Assembly: GCF_013085345.1 (NCBI RefSeq)
Contig: NZ_JABFAJ010000024.1
Location: 310,001 to 374,000, forward strand
Length of the DNA stretch: 64,000 bases
Reading direction: 5' to 3'
From: Isoptericola sediminis
Lineage (GTDB): Bacteria; Actinomycetota; Actinomycetes; Actinomycetales; Cellulomonadaceae
The translations under genes were made by a program, and so were the position numbers. The notes beneath the pieces were generated by a model, which made no database searches, was not told the origin of the DNA, and worked only from the letters and a program-made list of their open reading frames with translations. This document shows, piece by piece, positions 29,385 through 38,089 of this stretch (the stretch's first letter is position 1; each line of letters opens with the position of its first letter).

Positions 29385-31048
29385 CAGGGTTCCGTCCTCG
29401 GGTCGGCGCCGGCGGGGCGGGCGTCGGGGTCGTCCCGGAGGATGACGACGCAGCGCCCCGGGGCCCGCAGCCTCCCGTCCTCCAGGTGTGTGCGCTCCTC
29501 GTCCCAGGCCGCCGCCACCCGCCAGGCGCCGGACGGCGTGCCGAGGCGAGGCACGAGGTCCAGCGCGGGCACCGCGGGGTCGAGGACCAGGACGAGCGCG
29601 GTGCCGCCACGACGCGCGACGAGGGCACCGTCGTCGGTCGTGACCTCCAGGCGGTGGGCGAGGTCCGTCAGGGCGGCGGGCCGCAGGGTGAGCAGCCGGC
29701 GCGTCCAGGCCGCGAGTCGGCGGGCGTCCGCGGAGCCCGGCCGGACGGGGACGTGCTCGGTGTCGAGGACCACGACGCTGCCGGCGAGCACGGCGAATGC
29801 CAGCAGCGTGGCGTCGTCGTCCGCGGACGTCGTGGCGGCGGACCCGGCGACGTCCTCGAGGCGTGACCAGGGGACCGCCCGGGTGGCGGCCGGCAGGCGG
29901 GTGACGGGTCCGACGAACGAGCCGCTGCGCTGGGCGGCTCGCAGCGCGCGCCGCCGACCGGCCGGGATCCGGGCCGGGGCGGTGATCTCGGTCGACAACC
30001 GGCGCAGGTCGCCGGCCGGACTGTCGAGCCGCCCCGTCAGCAGCCGCTCCACGGTCGTGGTGAGGCGGTCGCTGAGACCGGGTCCGTCGGCGAGCAGGGC
30101 ACGGGGGCGCCCGGTCCGCGCCGAGACGTCCTGGGCGACCGCCGCCAGCTCGGTCAGGAACGGCGCCGAGGACCGGTCGGCGAGGGCCTCGACGTCCAGC
30201 AGCAGGCCGTCGACGTGGAAGTCGTGCAGCCAGCGCCGGGCGTCCGCGACGAAGAAGTCCCGCGGGCCGCGGCTGCCGGAGCCGTCGAGGTTGATCCGGG
30301 GGGCGTCGTGTCCGTGGTCCTTCCGCGGCCGCGGCGCGATCCGCGACCCCTGCGCGTACGGTCCGAACCGGTCCAGCCGCAGCGGGTCGGCGACCGCCCA
30401 CCGGTGGGGCAGGTCGAGCACGACGGCGAGGCCGTGGCGGTGCGCCGTGTCCACGAACCGCTGCAGGGCGTGCGGGCCCCCGAAGGGCTCGTGAACCGCG
30501 AAGAGCCGGACGCCGGCGCGAGGACCGGCCTCGGGGTCGAAGGCCGCCACGGGGGAGAGCTCGACGCCGTCGACCCCGAGCGCGGCGACGTCGGGCAGCA
30601 GCCCCGTGGCGGCGTCGAGGGTCCCCTCAGGCGTCACCGTGGGCACGTCGAGGTGCAGCAGCGACCCCCGGGTGAGGTCGGCCCCGGGCCACGCGTGGTC
30701 CCGCCACACGAACCGCTCGTCCAGGATCCTGCTCGGGCCCTGGATCCCTGAGGGGACGTGGGCCGCGGCCGGGTCGGAGAGCGGCGGCCCGCCGTCGATC
30801 GAGAACGAGTAGTCCGTCCCCGGGGAGATCTGCTCGTCGGCACGCCAGTAGCCGGGTTCGTGGGCGCCGACGAGTCGCATCGGTCGGCGCGAGGTGGATC
30901 CGTCGGGGAGCGGGAGCACGAGCTCGACGGTGTGTGCGCGAGGTGCCCAGAGCAGCGGTCGGGGACCGGGCCAGGGTTCGCGGCGGCGTTCGCTCGGCGC
31001 AGGAGTGGCCCGGGAGCGCGCCTCGTCGAGTGGATCGCCTGTGGTCAC
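29384..31048 (-). CDS. Malto-oligosyltrehalose trehalohydrolase-like protein with degenerate active site
   Basis: 554 residues. Start GTG 31048 has TATGGT at 6 nt. An N-terminal CBM48-like domain (RPLLWAPRAHTVELVLPLP, then DYSFSIDGGPP) precedes a shortened GH13 barrel that follows TreZ in order: VPTVTPEGTLDAATGLLPD, GVELSPVAAF, LFAVHEPFGGPHALQ, GLAVVLDLPHRWA and WLHDFHVDGLLLDVEALAD. The nucleophile Asp position is kept, but the YNHxGPxGNY stretch is missing and the acid/base region reads ALLADGPGLSDRL, where Glu is expected. Catalysis is therefore doubtful; it may bind alpha-glucan only. The next gene is PPK2. Confidence 0.78.
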   Translation of the reverse strand: MTTGDPLDEARSRATPAPSERRREPWPGPRPLLWAPRAHTVELVLPLPDGSTSRRPMRLVGAHEPGYWRADEQISPGTDYSFSIDGGPPLSDPAAAHVPSGIQGPSRILDERFVWRDHAWPGADLTRGSLLHLDVPTVTPEGTLDAATGLLPDVAALGVDGVELSPVAAFDPEAGPRAGVRLFAVHEPFGGPHALQRFVDTAHRHGLAVVLDLPHRWAVADPLRLDRFGPYAQGSRIAPRPRKDHGHDAPRINLDGSGSRGPRDFFVADARRWLHDFHVDGLLLDVEALADRSSAPFLTELAAVAQDVSARTGRPRALLADGPGLSDRLTTTVERLLTGRLDSPAGDLRRLSTEITAPARIPAGRRRALRAAQRSGSFVGPVTRLPAATRAVPWSRLEDVAGSAATTSADDDATLLAFAVLAGSVVVLDTEHVPVRPGSADARRLAAWTRRLLTLRPAALTDLAHRLEVTTDDGALVARRGGTALVLVLDPAVPALDLVPRLGTPSGAWRVAAAWDEERTHLEDGRLRAPGRCVVILRDDPDARPAGADPRTEP

Positions 31049-31054
31049 GGCCCC

Positions 31055-31060
31055 ACCATA
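31055..31060 (-). promoter_or_regulatory. -10 box (TATGGT) of the TreZ-like/PPK2 operon, leaderless
   Basis: TATGGT, GGGGCC, then GTG 31048 on the minus strand. Confidence 0.6.
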
Positions 31061-31220
31061 CGGCGCGCGCACGGGCAGGGGAGGGTCGTGTCGCGCAGAG
31101 GGCGTCGCGTCGCCGCACGGTGTGACGTCCCGGTGCCGACGGGGTGGCAGGAGTGCACCCGTGTGCAGAATAGTGTGCCAAGCACGGGCGAACAGGCCGC
31201 CCCGCTGATACACCTGGGAC

Positions 31221-31454
31221 ATGATCAAGGACACACAGGAGGCCGACTCCGACCGAGCTCGGGCCCTCCTCGACGAGTCGATCGCTTCCCAGGCGCGGAT
31301 CGCGCCGCGGCAGCGCTCGGCCACGGAAGAGCACGGTGACCCCCGACCCGGCGGCGACGCGACGAAGGCGCCGCTGTCGCTGTCGCAGACCGTCCTGCGC
31401 CCGATGGAGGGTGCCTCGAGCGGACACTCCTGGGACGACCCGGACGAGCTCTGA
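31221..31454 (+). CDS. Small hydrophilic hypothetical protein
   Basis: 77 residues from ATG 31221. The composition is acidic and proline/serine-rich, ending SWDDPDEL; no domain recognised. TACACC lies 6 nt before the start. It fills the gap between two minus-strand genes and has codon use like its neighbours, which supports it being real, but there is no Shine-Dalgarno sequence and no family evidence. Confidence 0.5.
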   Translation: MIKDTQEADSDRARALLDESIASQARIAPRQRSATEEHGDPRPGGDATKAPLSLSQTVLRPMEGASSGHSWDDPDEL

Positions 31455-31478
31455 GACCGCCGACCGGCCAGGAGCCGG

Positions 31479-31772
31479 TCAGCGCGGAAGCCGGTCGGGG
31501 CCCACGGGGATGAGCCGGGGCATGCCGGCCGGAGCGACCTCGCTGAGCGCGAGGTAACGCGCCTCCGCCCGGTGCAGGCGGATGTGCTCGTCGAGCGACC
31601 ACTGCGGCCCGTTGGTGAGCACCATGCCGCAGGAGCAGTCGATCTCGACGGTGCCCTCGTCCGTCATGCGCGTCCGGCCCACGGTGACGTGGGACGCCCG
31701 CGCGCGGGTCTTGGCCCGGTGCATCGTCGCGGAGACGGCGGGTGGGCTGTCGGCGGAGTCGTCGGCGTTCAC
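31479..31772 (-). CDS. Small CxC-motif hypothetical protein
   Basis: 97 residues from GTG 31772, with TACGCT 7 nt upstream. A single conserved-looking core is VEIDCSCGMVLTNGPQWSLD followed by EHIRLHRAEARYLALSE. The CSC pair and the two histidines could bind a metal, but no known zinc-finger spacing is met. Unknown function. A longer in-frame start at 31907 has no supporting signals. Confidence 0.6.
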   Translation of the reverse strand: MNADDSADSPPAVSATMHRAKTRARASHVTVGRTRMTDEGTVEIDCSCGMVLTNGPQWSLDEHIRLHRAEARYLALSEVAPAGMPRLIPVGPDRLPR

Positions 31773-32007
31773 GCCCGCGAGCGTACCCGGGCGCGGTTCC
31801 TCGGACCGAGGAGGGTCCGTCGACAGTCTGCTCGTTCCCCCGGACCGACACGGTTCCCGAGCGTGGACCTCCGAGACGGCGACGCGGAAATCACCCTGGC
31901 CCCGCATGGCCTGACCACGCGTGTGGATGGCGTGCGCCCTACCGTCGAAGCGTCATGGCATGACCCGGACGGGCGTGTCGACCGGCGAAGGACGTGCGAG
32001 GTGGGCC

Positions 32008-33495
32008 ATGAGCGGTGGACGTGTCGTCACCAACGAGGACCTGAGGGCTGCGATCTCGGCATTGCTCGCCGTTCCCGAGATGTCGGCGTTGCGAGGGGAC
32101 CTGGAGGAGGCGGCGGCCGAGGTCGAGGCCCGGGAGGAGGAGACGCCGCAGGCGATCGCCGGCCACCTGCCACCACGAGCCGAGCACGCGATCCGCGTCC
32201 ACCTGGCCGGCTACCTCGATGCTCCGCAACCGCCCGAGGAGGCGGAGGCCGTCCCGGAGGACCGCCCGGACGACACCAGCGGTCTGGCGGCCGTGTCCGG
32301 ACCGACCGCGATGCCGAGCCGTGAGGAGGTCCGCGCGGTGCTGGCCGCCCTGACGGAGCCGGCTCCCCGGGCGGACGTGGGGGCGGCCGAGGGCGGCGAG
32401 CCTGAGCTCCCGGACACCACGACCTTCCTGTTCCTCGCGGACCCGCAGGTCTCGCGCGCGGAGAAGCCGAAGGACAACGACAACCCGCGCGTCAAGACCA
32501 TGGACCAGATGAACCGGATCCTCAACGACATCGGATGGGAACCGTGGCCGTCTGGCTACGGCCTGGACCCGGCGATCGAGGGCACGCTCATCGGCAAGCC
32601 GAAGGCGACCTTCTTCGGCGGCGATCTGTGCCAGACGGGCGGCGACTACAACTTCGCCGACCAGGCCGGCAGTATCCCGGCTCACTACAACGGCGGGTTC
32701 GAGCTGGAGATGGTCCGCCGTCTGTTCGACGCCGACTACAAGTCGGACGGACTCACCAAGCTGGACGCCGGGCCGGTGTACTTCGGGCTCGGCAACCACG
32801 ACCTGCAGTCGCAGTACCACCCGGCCGTCGGCTGGTTCAAGGACTGCTTCCGGTGGTCGACGCCGACCGACTACTGGCGTTGGCAGATGTGGAACTTCAT
32901 CTGCCAGAAGCACCGCGGCGTCTTCACCAACTGCATCTTCAAGTGGTCGACTTCCCCCACCTCGAAGCCCACCGCGATCGACGCGAAGGAGGCCACGAGC
33001 AACGAGGTCTTCTACTGGCAGGACCGCAGCCTCAACTACGTGGTCGACCTGGGGCCGGTCGACGTCTACCAGCTGCACCGCTTCGGCGGCGACGCGGAGT
33101 ACGGGCACGCGCCGGGCACGACGTGGCTCACCGACCAGCTCAAGAAGCGGGGCGCGACCCGGCCCGTCATCGTCGTGCAGCACTACGACTTCTCCACGTT
33201 CTCGATCCCGGCGTGGTGGACCGACAAGCAGTGCGACGACCTGCTCGAGCTCCTTGAGCCGTACAACGTGGTCGCCTTCCTCATGGGGCACCACCACAGC
33301 GCGCTGAGCACGATCCCGTTGCAGCGCGCCTACCCGAGCTCGACCAAGGTCGCCGACGAGTTCCGGCCGGGCTCGGCCGGCGTCCACGGGAACTTCGCCC
33401 TGGTGCGGGTCAGCCCGAGCTCCCTCGACGTGCTGCAGGGCTCGGGAGCAGGCAAGACTGTCCAGTGGATCAACGGTTACCACAAGACGTGGTGA
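32008..33495 (+). CDS. Calcineurin-like metallophosphoesterase with acidic N-terminal extension
   Basis: 495 residues from ATG 32008 (GAGGTG just upstream). Residues 1-130 are a low-complexity Glu/Ala/Pro-rich extension. The phosphoesterase begins near 133 with FLFLADPQVS, then FFGGDLCQTGG, FGLGNHDLQ, VIVVQHYDF and FLMGHHHSAL, the five metal and catalytic blocks. No signal peptide is seen, so it acts in the cytosol or is exported by another route. Many aromatic residues in the 230-330 insert suggest a lipid or nucleotide ligand pocket; substrate unknown. Confidence 0.85.
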   Translation: MSGGRVVTNEDLRAAISALLAVPEMSALRGDLEEAAAEVEAREEETPQAIAGHLPPRAEHAIRVHLAGYLDAPQPPEEAEAVPEDRPDDTSGLAAVSGPTAMPSREEVRAVLAALTEPAPRADVGAAEGGEPELPDTTTFLFLADPQVSRAEKPKDNDNPRVKTMDQMNRILNDIGWEPWPSGYGLDPAIEGTLIGKPKATFFGGDLCQTGGDYNFADQAGSIPAHYNGGFELEMVRRLFDADYKSDGLTKLDAGPVYFGLGNHDLQSQYHPAVGWFKDCFRWSTPTDYWRWQMWNFICQKHRGVFTNCIFKWSTSPTSKPTAIDAKEATSNEVFYWQDRSLNYVVDLGPVDVYQLHRFGGDAEYGHAPGTTWLTDQLKKRGATRPVIVVQHYDFSTFSIPAWWTDKQCDDLLELLEPYNVVAFLMGHHHSALSTIPLQRAYPSSTKVADEFRPGSAGVHGNFALVRVSPSSLDVLQGSGAGKTVQWINGYHKTW

Positions 33496-33515
33496 GGGCC
33501 GCCCCGGCCGACGAG

Positions 33516-33555
33516 AAGGGCCCCTGTATCGCGTCTCCGCGATACAGGGGCCCTT
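33516..33555. terminator. Strong bidirectional terminator
   Basis: A perfect 18-bp stem (33516-33533 with 33538-33555) closes on TCTC. It separates the phosphoesterase gene (+) from the end of the tRNA-Gly-Val operon (-) and ends the latter 6 nt after the encoded CCA. Confidence 0.85.
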
Positions 33556-33564
33556 GTGCGCTGG

Positions 33565-33636
33565 TGGGCGATACTGGGATCGAACCAGTGACCTCTTCCG
33601 TGTCAGGGAAGCGCGCTCCCGCTGCGCCAATCGCCC
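33565..33636 (-). tRNA. tRNA-Val(GAC), copy 1
   Basis: The cloverleaf folds on the minus strand: acceptor GGGCGAT/ATCGCCC, D arm GCGCAGCGGGAGCGC, anticodon loop CTGACAC (GAC) and T loop TTCGATC. CCA is encoded (33562-33564). It follows tRNA-Gly in the same transcript. Confidence 0.95.
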
Positions 33637-33640
33637 GTGG

Positions 33641-33713
<73 letters not shown>

Positions 33714-33763
33714 ACGGCCGGACAGTTCCGAGGACGTGATCCCCGCGTGCCGGTGCCTGAGGA

Positions 33764-33793
33764 ACATTACTGGACGGCGGGTCCCAGGTCCAA
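33764..33793 (-). promoter_or_regulatory. Promoter of tRNA-Gly/Val operon
   Basis: TTGGAC (33788-33793), an 18-bp spacer and TAATGT (33764-33769). The same -35 and spacing recur at the second tRNA cluster (36893-36922). Confidence 0.7.
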
Positions 33794-33849
33794 TTCCACC
33801 GGTGTGACCTGGGCCTCCGGCGGACGACGGGACGAGAGGCCGGGTGCCG

Positions 33850-34566
33850 TCAGCGGAACTCGGGGTTCGGGTGGTCGAACCGGGTGCCGGCGTCCCAGGC
33901 GCTGCGCTGGTTGCCGTACGCGGGGAACCCGCCGGCGTCCCGGAGCATCGCGGCCAGGTGCATGAGGTTCCAGGTCATGAACGTGGTGTTGCGCTGGGTG
34001 AACTCGTTCTGGGGGCCGCCGGAGCCCTCGTCCAGGTAGGACGGGCCCGGCCCTGCCTCGCCGACCCACCCGGCGTCGGCCTGCGGCGGGATGGTGTAGC
34101 CGAGATGTTGCAGGGAGTACAGGACGTTCATCGCCACGTGCTTGGCGCCGTCCTCGTTGCCGGTGATCACGACGCCCGCGGCGCGGCCGTAGTAGAGGTA
34201 CTGCCCGGCGTCGTTCAGCCGGCCCGACAGCGAGTACAGCCGCTCGACGACGCGGGTGCAGACGCTGGACTTGTCGCCCAGCCAGATCGGCGTGCCGAGG
34301 ACGAGGATGTCCGCGGCGAGGATCCGTTCGGCCAGCGCCGGCCAGTCGTCGCGGCTCCACCCGTGCTCGGTCATGTCCGGCTGGACCCCGGGGGCGAGGT
34401 CGTGGTCGACGGCGCGGATCTCGTCCACCCTCACGCCGTGCCTGCGCATGATCGCGGCGCTGACGTCCATGAGTCCCTGGGTGTTCGACACCTCCGGGGA
34501 CGGCTTGAGGGTGCAGTTGACGAAGACGGCGCGCAACGCGGAGAAGTCGAGCTCGGGCTGGTCCAT
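33850..34566 (-). CDS. NADPH-dependent FMN reductase / flavodoxin-fold protein
   Basis: 238 residues from ATG 34566 (AGGAGC, 4 nt upstream). Flavodoxin-fold marks: VFVNCTLKPSPEVSNTQGL at the start (phosphate loop type of the NQO/WrbA-like group), ADILVLGTPIWLGDKSSVC, and AAGVVITGNEDGAKH. It binds FMN and probably reduces quinones or flavins. It is last in the MFS-DUF2277-flavoprotein unit on the minus strand, consistent with handling of a redox-active or toxic small molecule, which is inference. Confidence 0.85.
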   Translation of the reverse strand: MDQPELDFSALRAVFVNCTLKPSPEVSNTQGLMDVSAAIMRRHGVRVDEIRAVDHDLAPGVQPDMTEHGWSRDDWPALAERILAADILVLGTPIWLGDKSSVCTRVVERLYSLSGRLNDAGQYLYYGRAAGVVITGNEDGAKHVAMNVLYSLQHLGYTIPPQADAGWVGEAGPGPSYLDEGSGGPQNEFTQRNTTFMTWNLMHLAAMLRDAGGFPAYGNQRSAWDAGTRFDHPNPEFR

Positions 34567-34610
34567 GGTCGCTCCTGGGTCTCGACGTCCCGCGGGGACG
34601 CCGGGTCACG

Positions 34611-34898
34611 TCATGCGGTCGCGCTGCTGCTGCGGGCGGCGATCCGCGCCTGCACCTCGGGTCGGCGCAGGGGCGGGACCGTGGCCGGCGGTTGTCGGCG
34701 GGCGGGCAGGTCGTCCAGCAGCCGGGTGACGATCACGGCGATCTCGGCGGCGGCCGCCTCGCAGGGCTCGCGGGAGGCCGGTGCGGCGGTGGACGCCACG
34801 CCGGTCACCTTCCGCACGAACTGGGCGGCGGCCGCCTCGATCTCCTCCGCGGTCGCGGGCGGCTCGAGGCCGCGCAGGGTGGTGATGTTGCGGCACAT
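34611..34898 (-). CDS. DUF2277 domain protein
   Basis: 95 residues from ATG 34898. The DUF2277 start MCRNITTLRGLEPPATAEEI is clear, then QFVRKVTGV and a C-terminal TRLLDDLPARR. The family is uncharacterised. TAGCGT, which includes the MFS gene stop codon TAG, is 7 nt upstream, so it may be made from its own leaderless message as well as from MFS read-through. Confidence 0.85.
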   Translation of the reverse strand: MCRNITTLRGLEPPATAEEIEAAAAQFVRKVTGVASTAAPASREPCEAAAAEIAVIVTRLLDDLPARRQPPATVPPLRRPEVQARIAARSSSATA

Positions 34899-34908
34899 GC
34901 GATCGACG

Positions 34909-36450
34909 CTACGCCGGGTCGCCCGGTGCCGCCGTCCGGGTCGCGGTCGATGGCCCCGTCTCGGGCCGGGGCACCGTGTGCACGGGCGCGGCGGCGGCGA
35001 TCGCGACGTCGACCCCCTCGGGCGCGTGCTTGTCCCGGTAGCCACGGATCAGCCACACGAGCACGATCCCCAGGGCGGAGACGACGGCCAGCGCGAGGGC
35101 GGCCCCGTGGAAACCGGCGAGCAGGGCGTCGGTGGCGGACGCGCCGGCCGCGGAACGGTTCGCGGGGATGCCCGCGTACAGCGCGGCGACCACGGCGGTC
35201 ATGACCGCCGGTCCCACGTAGCGCGCCATGTTGGACAGGCCCGATGCCCCGCCCACCTCGGAGTGGTCGACCGATCCCGTGGCGACCGAGGAACAGGGAT
35301 TGTTCGACAGGCACAGTCCCACCGCCGTCATGACGATCGGCACCAGGAACGCCAGGTAGCCCCACGACGCGCCGGCCAGGGCCAGCACCACGAAGCCGGC
35401 CGTCATGACGACGAACCCCGTCCCGACGACGGCGAGCACCCCGAACCGGTGGGTCAGCCCGGGGACGGCCGGGGTGAGGGCGACCATCCCGACGGTCGCC
35501 GGCAGGGTGGCCAGCCCGGCCTCGAAGGGGTCCATCCCGAAGGCGGCCGGGTCCTGGAAGAACAGGCTCAGCAGGAACATCATCGCGTTGATCGCGGCGG
35601 CGCCGATGAGGATGCCGATCGTCGCCCCGACCAGTCGGCGATTGCGGAACAGGCCGAGGTCGATCAGCGGGGCGGACACCTTGCTCTCGACCGCGACGAA
35701 CCCGATCGTCGACGCGACGGACACCGCGAAGCAGCCGAGCGTCTGGATCGAGAGCCAGCCCCAGGTCGCACCCTGGGTGAGGCCGAGGATGAGCGGGGCC
35801 AGGGCGAGGGCGATGAGCATGGTTCCGGCCCAGTCGATCGACCGGCTGCGCGTCGGGTCGGAGGACTCGGCCACCGCACGCAGCGTCAGCGGGACGAGCA
35901 GGACCGCGATCGCCGCGTCGAGCCAGAACAGCCCCTGCCAGCCCACCGTGTTCACGAGCGCCCCGCCGAGCAGCGGGCCCGCTGCCGCCCCGACCGCCGA
36001 GGCCGACCCCCAGTAGGACACGGCCCGCAGCTGCGCGTTCCCGGGTGGTGAGGCGATGGTGAGGATGCTCAGCCCGCCGGCCACGAGCGTGGCCCCGGCG
36101 GCGCCCTGGATGCATCGTCCGACGATGACGGCCCAGCCGCCCGGCGCCAGGGCGATGAGGACGCACGAGGCGATGAACAGCAGCAGACCGCCGAGGAACA
36201 CCTTGCGCCGGCCGAAGACGTCCCCGAGGCTCCCCGAGGTGACGATCGTGGCCGCCCCGACGAGAAGGTAGCCCGTGACGGCCCACTGCAGGGTCTCCGT
36301 GGACATGCCGACGTCGTCGCTGATCGCCGGGAGCAGGATGGCCACGGCGGACGTGTTCGCGTTGACGATGAGGGTGGAGACGCAGGCCGCCGTCATCACG
36401 CCGAGCGGTGTCCGGGCGTCGGTGGTGGCGGTGGGCTCGGGCTCGACCAT
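34909..36450 (-). CDS. MFS transporter, DHA2 (14-TM) family
   Basis: 513 residues from ATG 36450 with GGAGG 5 nt upstream. Fourteen hydrophobic segments are expected from the length and pattern. Motif A is GSLGDVFGRRKVFLGG, the DHA2 helix-4 arginine is in VGRCIQGAAGATL, and motif C-like glycines occur in GPLLGGALVNTVGWQ. These are proton-driven drug or metabolite exporters (EmrB type). No adjacent TetR/MarR regulator is seen. The gene starts 81 bp upstream of the end of a tRNA cluster, behind a terminator hairpin. Confidence 0.92.
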   Translation of the reverse strand: MVEPEPTATTDARTPLGVMTAACVSTLIVNANTSAVAILLPAISDDVGMSTETLQWAVTGYLLVGAATIVTSGSLGDVFGRRKVFLGGLLLFIASCVLIALAPGGWAVIVGRCIQGAAGATLVAGGLSILTIASPPGNAQLRAVSYWGSASAVGAAAGPLLGGALVNTVGWQGLFWLDAAIAVLLVPLTLRAVAESSDPTRSRSIDWAGTMLIALALAPLILGLTQGATWGWLSIQTLGCFAVSVASTIGFVAVESKVSAPLIDLGLFRNRRLVGATIGILIGAAAINAMMFLLSLFFQDPAAFGMDPFEAGLATLPATVGMVALTPAVPGLTHRFGVLAVVGTGFVVMTAGFVVLALAGASWGYLAFLVPIVMTAVGLCLSNNPCSSVATGSVDHSEVGGASGLSNMARYVGPAVMTAVVAALYAGIPANRSAAGASATDALLAGFHGAALALAVVSALGIVLVWLIRGYRDKHAPEGVDVAIAAAAPVHTVPRPETGPSTATRTAAPGDPA

Positions 36451-36530
36451 GGGACCTCCCGGGGTGATCCGTCTGGAACGTAGCACCGCTGTCGGCCGCT
36501 CGCGTGGCGCGGGGACTCCCGGGAACGCAG

Positions 36531-36560
36531 CAGGCCCCGGACCGTCGGGTCCGGGGCCTG
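36531..36560. terminator. Terminator after the tRNA-Gly-Cys-Val cluster
   Basis: CAGGCCCCGGACC pairs perfectly with GGTCCGGGGCCTG around GTCG. It lies just past tRNA-Val in the direction of its transcription. Confidence 0.8.
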
Positions 36561-36566
36561 TGGTGG

Positions 36567-36638
36567 TGGGCGATACTGGGATCGAACCAGTGACCTCTTC
36601 CGTGTCAGGGAAGCGCGCTACCGCTGCGCCAATCGCCC
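36567..36638 (-). tRNA. tRNA-Val(GAC), copy 2
   Basis: Differs from the copy at 33565-33636 by a single D-loop base (GCGGTAGCGC here). Anticodon loop CTGACAC; CCA encoded at 36564-36566. Confidence 0.95.
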
Positions 36639-36639
36639 G

Positions 36640-36710
36640 AGGTGGGTACGGGATTCGAACCCGTGTATACGGCTTTGCAGGCCGCTGCCTCGCCTCTCGG
36701 CCAACCCACC
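36640..36710 (-). tRNA. tRNA-Cys(GCA)
   Basis: Acceptor GGTGGGT/ACCCACC; anticodon loop CTGCAAA (GCA); T loop TTCGAAT. CCA is not encoded. One base separates it from tRNA-Val. Confidence 0.93.
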
Positions 36711-36767
36711 TTGAGACTGTGCTCACCGGCTCGCTCGTTGCCGAGATCGCAGGGGAGTGGGCCTCCG

Positions 36768-36840
<73 letters not shown>

Positions 36841-36892
36841 ACGACCGGACCTGGTGCAGGGGTGATCCCCGCGGCGTTCCGGCGCGAGGAAA

Positions 36893-36922
36893 ACTTTAGT
36901 GGACGGTGCCCGAATGGTCCAA
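36893..36922 (-). promoter_or_regulatory. Promoter of tRNA-Gly/Cys/Val operon
   Basis: TTGGAC (36917-36922), an 18-bp spacer and TAAAGT (36893-36898), mirroring the promoter at 33764-33793. It is back to back with the pabB promoter. Confidence 0.7.
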
Positions 36923-36946
36923 TCGCCCCGCAGTGGCTCGCTGGCA

Positions 36947-36952
36947 TACCGT
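36947..36952 (+). promoter_or_regulatory. -10 box (TACCGT) of pabB, leaderless
   Basis: TACCGT, GCAGCC, then GTG 36959. Confidence 0.6.
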
Positions 36953-36958
36953 GCAGCC

Positions 36959-38080
36959 GTGCGTGCACCGACCTCCTGGGCCTCCTTCGCCGGCCGTCTC
37001 GCGACCGACGTCGTCGAGTGCGTCGACCTCGACGTCACCCCGGAACGGCTCGCCGACCCCGGGCCCTGGTTCGTCGTCGTCGACTTCGAGGCCTCCGGCC
37101 GGGGTGGGCGGGCCCGGGCCTGGCGGTTCGCCCGCGTCGTCGACGGCGGTGCGCCGGTGCCCGGCGAGCTGGCGGCACAGGGGTGGCAGGGGCCCGCCCC
37201 GCAGGACTGGTCGACGTCGATGTCCCGCGGCGAGTACGAGGGGGCCGTGCGTCGCGTGCAGCAGCACATCCGTCAGGGCGACGTCTACCAGGTGAACGTG
37301 TGCCGGGTGCTGACCGCGCCCCTGCCCCCGACGGACCCGGGTACGGCGTCAGGGGAGCCGGACGCCGCCGCGCTGGCGGCACGGTTGGCCGCCGGGAACC
37401 CCGCGCCGTACGGCGCCGCCGTGCACGTGCCCGCCGGGCTCGACGTCGACCCGGTCTGGGTCGTGTCCGCCTCGCCCGAGCTGTACCTCTCCCTCCAGAA
37501 CGGCCGGCTGGCGTCGGGGCCGATCAAGGGCACCGCACCGACGCCCGAGGGTCTGAGCGGCAAGGACCGGGCCGAGAACGTCATGATCACCGACCTGGTC
37601 CGCAACGACCTGCAGCAGGTGTGCGACCCCGGCACGGTGGCGGTGACCGAGCTGCTCGCCGTCGAGGAGCACCCCGGGCTGGCCCACCTCGTCTCCCGCG
37701 TGCAGGGAGTCCTGTCACCGGGGGTCGCCGCCGCCCCCGACCGCTGGCGCCGCGTGCTGGAGGCCACCTTCCCGCCCGGTTCCGTCTCGGGCGCCCCGAA
37801 GTCGTCGGCGCTGTCCCTCATCGACCAGCTGGAACCGACGCCTCGCGGGCCGTACTGCGGCGCCGTCGGCTGGGTCGACGGCGACCGTGCCGAGCTCGCG
37901 GTCGGGATCCGCACCTTCTGGTGGGAGCGGACCGACGACGGCGGTGCGCTGCGGTTCGGCACCGGCGCCGGCATCACCTGGGGTTCGGACCCCGCCGCCG
38001 AGTGGCGCGAGACCGAGCTGAAGGCCTCCCGGCTGGTGGGGCTCGCCTCTCGTCCGGCGAGGGAGCAGCGCTCCTCCTAG
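36959..38080 (+). CDS. pabB: Aminodeoxychorismate synthase component I (chorismate-binding enzyme)
   Basis: 373 residues from GTG 36959, chosen because of the TACCGT box 6 nt upstream and the start of homology; an ATG 60 nt upstream lacks signals. Chorismate-binding enzyme motifs: DVYQVNVCRVLTAPL, SGPIKGTAPTPEG with the active-site Lys, KDRAENVMITDLVRNDL and FPPGSVSGAPK. It aminates chorismate toward 4-amino-4-deoxychorismate for folate. The lyase partner pabC is about 1.9 kb downstream on the same strand; the glutamine amidotransferase pabA is not in this window. Its stop TAG forms part of the next gene's -10 box. Confidence 0.9.
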   Translation: MRAPTSWASFAGRLATDVVECVDLDVTPERLADPGPWFVVVDFEASGRGGRARAWRFARVVDGGAPVPGELAAQGWQGPAPQDWSTSMSRGEYEGAVRRVQQHIRQGDVYQVNVCRVLTAPLPPTDPGTASGEPDAAALAARLAAGNPAPYGAAVHVPAGLDVDPVWVVSASPELYLSLQNGRLASGPIKGTAPTPEGLSGKDRAENVMITDLVRNDLQQVCDPGTVAVTELLAVEEHPGLAHLVSRVQGVLSPGVAAAPDRWRRVLEATFPPGSVSGAPKSSALSLIDQLEPTPRGPYCGAVGWVDGDRAELAVGIRTFWWERTDDGGALRFGTGAGITWGSDPAAEWRETELKASRLVGLASRPAREQRSS

Positions 38081-38083
38081 CGT
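38078..38083 (+). promoter_or_regulatory. -10 box (TAGCGT) of the AraC-type gene, leaderless
   Basis: TAGCGT, GGGGAG, then ATG 38090; the first three bases are the pabB stop codon. Confidence 0.55.
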
Positions 38084-38089
38084 GGGGAG

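Noticed and set aside
33516-33555. The 18-bp hairpin next to the tRNAs as a phage attachment or recombination site
   Set aside because: It has no second copy in the window and lies exactly where tRNA and phosphoesterase transcripts must end; a terminator explains it.
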